The notes under the pieces were generated by a model, which was not told the origin of the DNA, did no database searches, and was given only the letters and a program-made list of their open reading frames with translations. A DNA stretch of 64,000 bases from positions 1,550,001 to 1,614,000 of the forward strand of contig NC_133302.1 in the NCBI RefSeq assembly GCF_005239225.2, in the 5' to 3' direction. Within the stretch, counting starts at the first letter, position 1; each line of letters opens with the position of its first letter. A program made the position numbers and the translations under genes. Below are positions 60,126-64,000 of the stretch, piece by piece. Source of the stretch: Populus alba (lineage: Eukaryota; Streptophyta; Magnoliopsida; Malpighiales; Salicaceae).

Positions 60126-62247
60126 TGTTTTGTATTAAAGGGATAGGAAAAGCCTAGAAAGCCCTTGAAGGCTTAGATGTAGGAATAAATTAAATGAGGG
60201 GTATAGTAGTAATTGGATAAATAGTTGATAAATATAAATAGGAAGTAAAAAAATAAAATAAATATAGAAATCTGATTTTGAGAGGAAGAGAATCGGCAGA
60301 AGTGAGAAAGGAAAGAAGAAGAAGAGAAAAGAGGGGAAAATAAGGGGAAAAAGGAAGAGAATTGGAGGAAATAAGTGAAAAAGGTAAGATTTAGGTTGTT
60401 TAATGTGTATAATATGTTAATTAAGTTTTAATTTCAGTTTTTATGAATGTTAGGGTTTTGAGAATTTGTGTTTGATTTAAATTGATGAATTAAATTGAAG
60501 GTTAGGGGTTGATTGTTGTGTTTAATTGATGATTTAGTTGATTATGGAAGATTATGATGATTTTGAGTTATAGAATTGTGTAAATGGTGAAAATTGAGTT
60601 AGAAATCAGGGGAGAACAGTGGGGTTTCTGTTAAAAATCTGGACTGGAGGTTGAAGATGACGAAAATTCAATTTGGTCCCTCAATTTCAGAAAATTACAG
60701 TTTAGTCCCCGAACTTTGGAAAATTACAAATTGGTCCCTGGAGCATATTCCGAGATTCTGAACAGAATAACATATGAATTATGGACATAATTACTGTATA
60801 GATAAGAGAATTTAACACTTTCAATTTAGTCCTCCAATTTGACAAAAAGTACGATTTGATCCTAAAAATTTAGTAAAACTCCAGAATGATCCCTAAAGCA
60901 TAATGATACATCCTGGACAGAATTGAGGATTAATTAAGGTCAGAATTTCAGTATATTCATGGATTTATGACAAATTTCAGTTTGGTCCTCCATTTGATAA
61001 AAGTTACAATTTGGCCCTAAAAATATAGAAAAATTCCAGATTAGTCCCTATCTGTAATATTAGCTTTTGCAGATTAGTTTGATGAATAATTAAGGGTTAT
61101 TTAGTGAATTATTACCAATTTTATTAGTTGTTTTTATTATGGATTAGATTTCGGGAAAACCGTTAGATTTTGGGTTTTTAAGAAAATTGACTATAATATA
61201 TAGGGTTACGGAATACACCCTTAGTTAAGTGTATTAAATAGATTAAATGTTCTTTCGAGTCGTTTTTGAATATGTTTCCTTTGTATTCAGATAATCCTGA
61301 TATTCTACCGGCAGGACGTCAGTAGAATTTCCTTCGGTTTCAGCTTGTGTGTGTTGTTTGCTTTTGAGTCAGGTGAGTGGATAATTTTCCATATGCATGA
61401 GAAATATTATAAATATTTGATTTGTTAATATGAATTGGATCATGCTTCTTGATAATATATATGCTGATTATTATCCTTGATATGATAAAGCATGATCAAT
61501 TATTGAATCTGATTTCTTGATATGAACCAATATGATTTGACTTCTGATTGATAGCTCCTCATTTGATGGATGTCATGAGTTGAGCTTTGAGATATGAATA
61601 TGTTTATGAGATTATGATTATGAACCTATGGTATGTCAGTCAGAATACCCATGCTAACAGGGTAGTGTTAGTCTTTGTGCACATCGTATCTGAACCCTAG
61701 TTGGTCGGGGGGAGTCACCAACCTGTGTGGACTGATCATCCCACAGTACGGAGCCTCATGCTCATTGCATTTTGATTTTCTGACGAGTTTTACCATATGA
61801 TATTCTTGTTATGGCCTATTTGATAAACCTTCGTATAAGAACTAAAGCCATACTTGTATATATATTTCTCATTGCTATATTACCTCGTGTATGTATATTG
61901 AACGTTATCTACTCACTGAGTTGTTGAACTCACCCTCTCATTATTTATCCTTTTCAGGCTTATAGCTTGATAGCAGGTTACTTTTGTTGAACCTTCCGAA
62001 CCTGCCTTTTGGTTGTAATTTGTACCTTCCTTTTATGTCAAGTTAGTGCTCCAAAACTATGAAATTATTAACTCTTGTATTAAGACAATTACATTATATT
62101 ATAAAGTTGTTTGTTGTTAATTCTGCGTTAAACTCTGATTGAGTTGTTTAAAGGATTGTATGTAAGTTTGGGTTCGCATAGGTTTGGAACCTTGGAGGGG
62201 AACCTTGCCTATGTGCCGGTCATGGATCCGGGATTCGGGTCGTGACA
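60121..62247 (+). repeat. 3' LTR of gypsy element
   Basis: 2127 bp, starting TGTGATG after GGGGAGAT and ending TCGTGACA before TTACC. It has 19 net bases more than the 5' LTR, mainly a second ATTTGGTCCCTCAATTTCA phrase near 60669. Otherwise the match is close throughout. Confidence 0.95.
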
Positions 62248-62304
62248 TTACCATTTTGAATATATTATAGCATCCTTATTTGGATTTATCTGGGATTCTG
62301 CCAG

Positions 62305-62601
62305 GCCTATGTTTTGCAAGAGAGAGGAAGTCTTTCCGAGGTGGTTGATCCAGAATTGAGGTCAGAGTATTCTTCAGGGGAGGCTATGGTGATACTAAAT
62401 GTCGCTCTCTTATGCACCAACGCGTCCCCAACTCTTAGGCCTACAAGGTCTCAAGTTGCGAGCATGCTCGAAGGTCAAACTTCTGTTGAGGACTTTCTTT
62501 CTGATCCTGGGTTTTTCGCGATCAACACAAAATATAAGGCTATAAGAAACCATTTCTGGCAGAATCCAAGCCAAACTTATAAACGGATCATACTGTTCTG
62601 A
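62305..62601 (+). CDS. Last exon of LRR-VIII receptor kinase (C-lobe end), remnant
   Basis: A TCTGCCAG acceptor precedes AYVLQERGSLSEVVDPEL, and NVALLCTNASPTLRPT is kinase subdomain XI. The usual RPTMSQV is RPTRSQV here. The C-terminal tail is short, ending KRIILF. This exon belongs with the exons at 40.2-42.2 kb, now 20 kb away. Without the missing exons it encodes nothing functional. Confidence 0.8.
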   Translation, partial: AYVLQERGSLSEVVDPELRSEYSSGEAMVILNVALLCTNASPTLRPTRSQVASMLEGQTSVEDFLSDPGFFAINTKYKAIRNHFWQNPSQTYKRIILF

Positions 62602-63365
62602 TTCCACAAACTCTTACGGAGAACCAGGCCATCTGCTGAGAGTTAGTTCAGTTAAATCTAATTAGTAAATGTTGTATCATATATATTATCTTGAAATAAT
62701 TTGCAGATTCCAAATTCATATGTTAAAAATTCAATTCTTTTTTTTTTTTTTTTTCAGAATCAGTTTTGTTTATTCAATGATAATGAATATCATCCGAACT
62801 ACAGGAAACAAACTCACTGGATCTGTTCCTCAATGACTTCTGGAAGGAAACAAGAATGTGTGTGTCTGTTTCTGCAAGATTTATATTTCGACTTGAAGTT
62901 CTGCTTTAACCCAAAGATGTCATACTTCAGAAGTTACCAATAAAAAAAATTCTTAATTCAAGAACTTCACTTTGGGATCTATCTTATAAAAACTTCACTT
63001 GGGAAAAGCTCCTGTCCAGTTGAGTGTTCTCGAGGGAGGGTGTAAGTGATTATAAAAATGTTTCTTCTTTTTTCAGAAGAAAGCCTAGATTGCTTATTTA
63101 GAAGCAAGATGGAAAACCATTTTATTTACTACTGCAGGAACGTAGCGGAGAGCTACTCACCATCAAACAAATCAAATAGTAAGAATCTTGAATCATTACT
63201 CAAATATTTGTTATAACATGTTCAAGAAATTTTTCCATTTCTCAAATATTTGATGATGAGATGCCGGATTGAAATATAGTTTTTCATTTGATTCTTCATC
63301 ATCTAGCTAGCTTTATAGTAGAAGACTAGGGATGATAATTTTAAGCACTCAAGAACGAATTTATT
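62602..63365 (+). other. 3' flank of receptor kinase; possible RLK scrap
   Basis: At 62800-62870 the sequence can be read as GNKLTGSVPQ, a stop, then LLEGNKNVCV. This resembles the last LRR and C-terminal cap of malectin-type LRR kinases. It has a stop and no surrounding exon structure, so it is weak. The rest shows nothing. Confidence 0.3.
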
Positions 63366-63732
63366 TAGACAAATTATGAACACTTTGATCTTATTAGTCC
63401 TAAAATCAGATCCAAATATGAGCTTTCATAATCCAAAAAACAAGGCTTATCAGTTTACTTTAATCAAACAAACTTGATGTCAATAAGGATTGAGGAACGT
63501 GCAACAATGGGAAATATAGAATCTGATATCTGGAAATGGTGTTATCGTCCAAATAATCTCTAATACTCATTAAAGAACAAGAAAACACCAGCAAAATTGT
63601 TTGGATGTGAACAAGAAACAGAGAATACATGATAGACATATATAGATGTTGACGAAAAGCATTGCACCACATCTCTTCTTTGATCTCTTAGTATCGGTTC
63701 AACAATTAGTCATTCAGTTGATATATCATTTG
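63366..63732 (-). repeat. Dispersed repeat, copy B (inverted partner 22109-22410)
   Basis: The reverse complement follows 22109-22410 from CAATGATATAT to ATAATTTG. A 66-base segment (63602-63667) occurs only here. The opposite orientation and 41-kb distance argue for transposition or an inversion rather than tandem duplication. Confidence 0.85.
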
Positions 63733-64000
63733 TGATTGATTCAGAATGCTCCTACTTAGTTGCGACACATGAAACTGTGACATTAGTGAGAGGAAGATGA
63801 CAGAGTTGAAAAAACGAGATTTGTTACGTGGTTAGAAAACAGAAAAATTAGATTTCTGTTAGCATTGTATTATAGTAAATAATACATGATGAAATTCAGT
63901 ATGATTATTCATCATACCAAAGGTACTGTGGATCATGTTTATTCTAACCCTTAGAGTTCTCCTCTGTTATGTCAAAAAATGGAGCATAATATCTATTGAT
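63733..64000. other. No feature seen
   Basis: AT-rich end of the window with no coding or repeat feature that I can support. Confidence 0.5.

Larger units (their letters stand above)
42476..62247 (+). mobile_element. Ty3/gypsy chromodomain (Tekay/Del-like) retrotransposon with nested insertion
   Basis: TTACC target duplications flank it (42471-42475 and 62248-62252). Both LTRs start TGTGATGTTTTG and end TCGTGACA. The 5' LTR is split by the inner element into 42476-43829 and 54268-55021 (2108 bp together). The 3' LTR is 60121-62247 (2127 bp). The primer site TGGTATCAGAGC is at 55026-55037 and the purine tract GGTGGGGAGAT lies before 60121. Long LTRs, the PR-RT-RH-INT order and a C-terminal chromodomain point to the Tekay/Del clade. 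Confidence 0.95.
40210..62601 (+). pseudogene. LRR-VIII-type receptor kinase pseudogene split by nested retrotransposons
   Basis: LRR exons of about 70 bp with GT-AG borders end at about 40256, 40369, 40848, 41017 and 41179 (e.g. NNFSGKLPAIIS, GTIPSSTASLTRLSDL). A degenerate membrane/juxtamembrane piece lies at 41300-41400. Kinase exons are 41672-41791 (LDLQTGLFTLKLMKAATKNF) and 42004-42188 (SDGTVIAV..LSSKSKQGNREF). The last exon, 62305-62601, reads VVDPELRSEYSS...NTKYKAIRNHFWQNP. Damage: a stop in the third LRR exon (ISK-TGA), glycine loop GEGVFASVF, the ATP-binding Lys replaced by Met (AVMLLSSK), and a frameshift after LQHPN. Exons for the HRD and DFG region are missing altogether. Intact relatives (At1g53430/At1g07650 type) are plasma-membrane kinases. 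Confidence 0.85.

Overview
The window looks like nuclear DNA of a woody eudicot, most likely a willow or poplar (Salicaceae). It is AT-rich with intron-containing genes and plant LTR retrotransposons. It also has BED-finger NLR resistance genes of the kind expanded in Populus, and AT-rich dispersed repeats that I recognise as typical of that family. The species call is inference. I saw no tRNA, rRNA, CRISPR or prokaryotic features.

Left end (75-6130, minus strand): a conserved single-copy-type gene, the Rxt3-domain histone deacetylase complex subunit HDC1. Eight coding exons can be traced through matching splice sites, including an 8-nt micro-exon. The gene runs off the left edge. Positions 6131-13950 hold no gene I can support: AT-rich repeats, a 2.4-kb block duplicated again at 23.6-26.0 kb, and a compound microsatellite.

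Middle (13.9-39.4 kb): a cluster of related NLR genes, all damaged. NLR-1 (15350-21220) has lost its BED finger and LRR region, carries a stop codon, and is split in the NB-ARC by a rearranged Ty1/copia element (16268-20612). NLR-2 (28559-37195) is a BED-NB-ARC-LRR gene whose frame is open apart from one very young copia insertion (31067-36080, LTRs differing at one base). NLR-3 (38525-39430) is only an LRR fragment with stops. Duplicated leader exons, tail remnants and ~150-bp modules lie between them, as expected of unequal exchange in a resistance cluster.

Right part (40.2-64 kb): an LRR-VIII-type receptor kinase pseudogene is split by a 19.8-kb nest. The outer element is a chromodomain Ty3/gypsy (Tekay/Del-like) retrotransposon, 42476-62247, with target duplication TTACC. 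Its 5' LTR carries a 10.4-kb inner element, 43830-54262, on the opposite strand. The inner element has a tRNA-Arg type primer site, no recognisable coding region and long tandem arrays just before its 3' LTR, which fits a non-autonomous Tat/Ogre-like LARD. The last kinase exon lies beyond the nest at 62305.

No wholly new biological system is evident. The best leads are the copia element with inverted-repeat architecture in NLR-1, the young insertion that truncates an otherwise open BED-NLR, and the inner element with its hypervariable repeat arrays.
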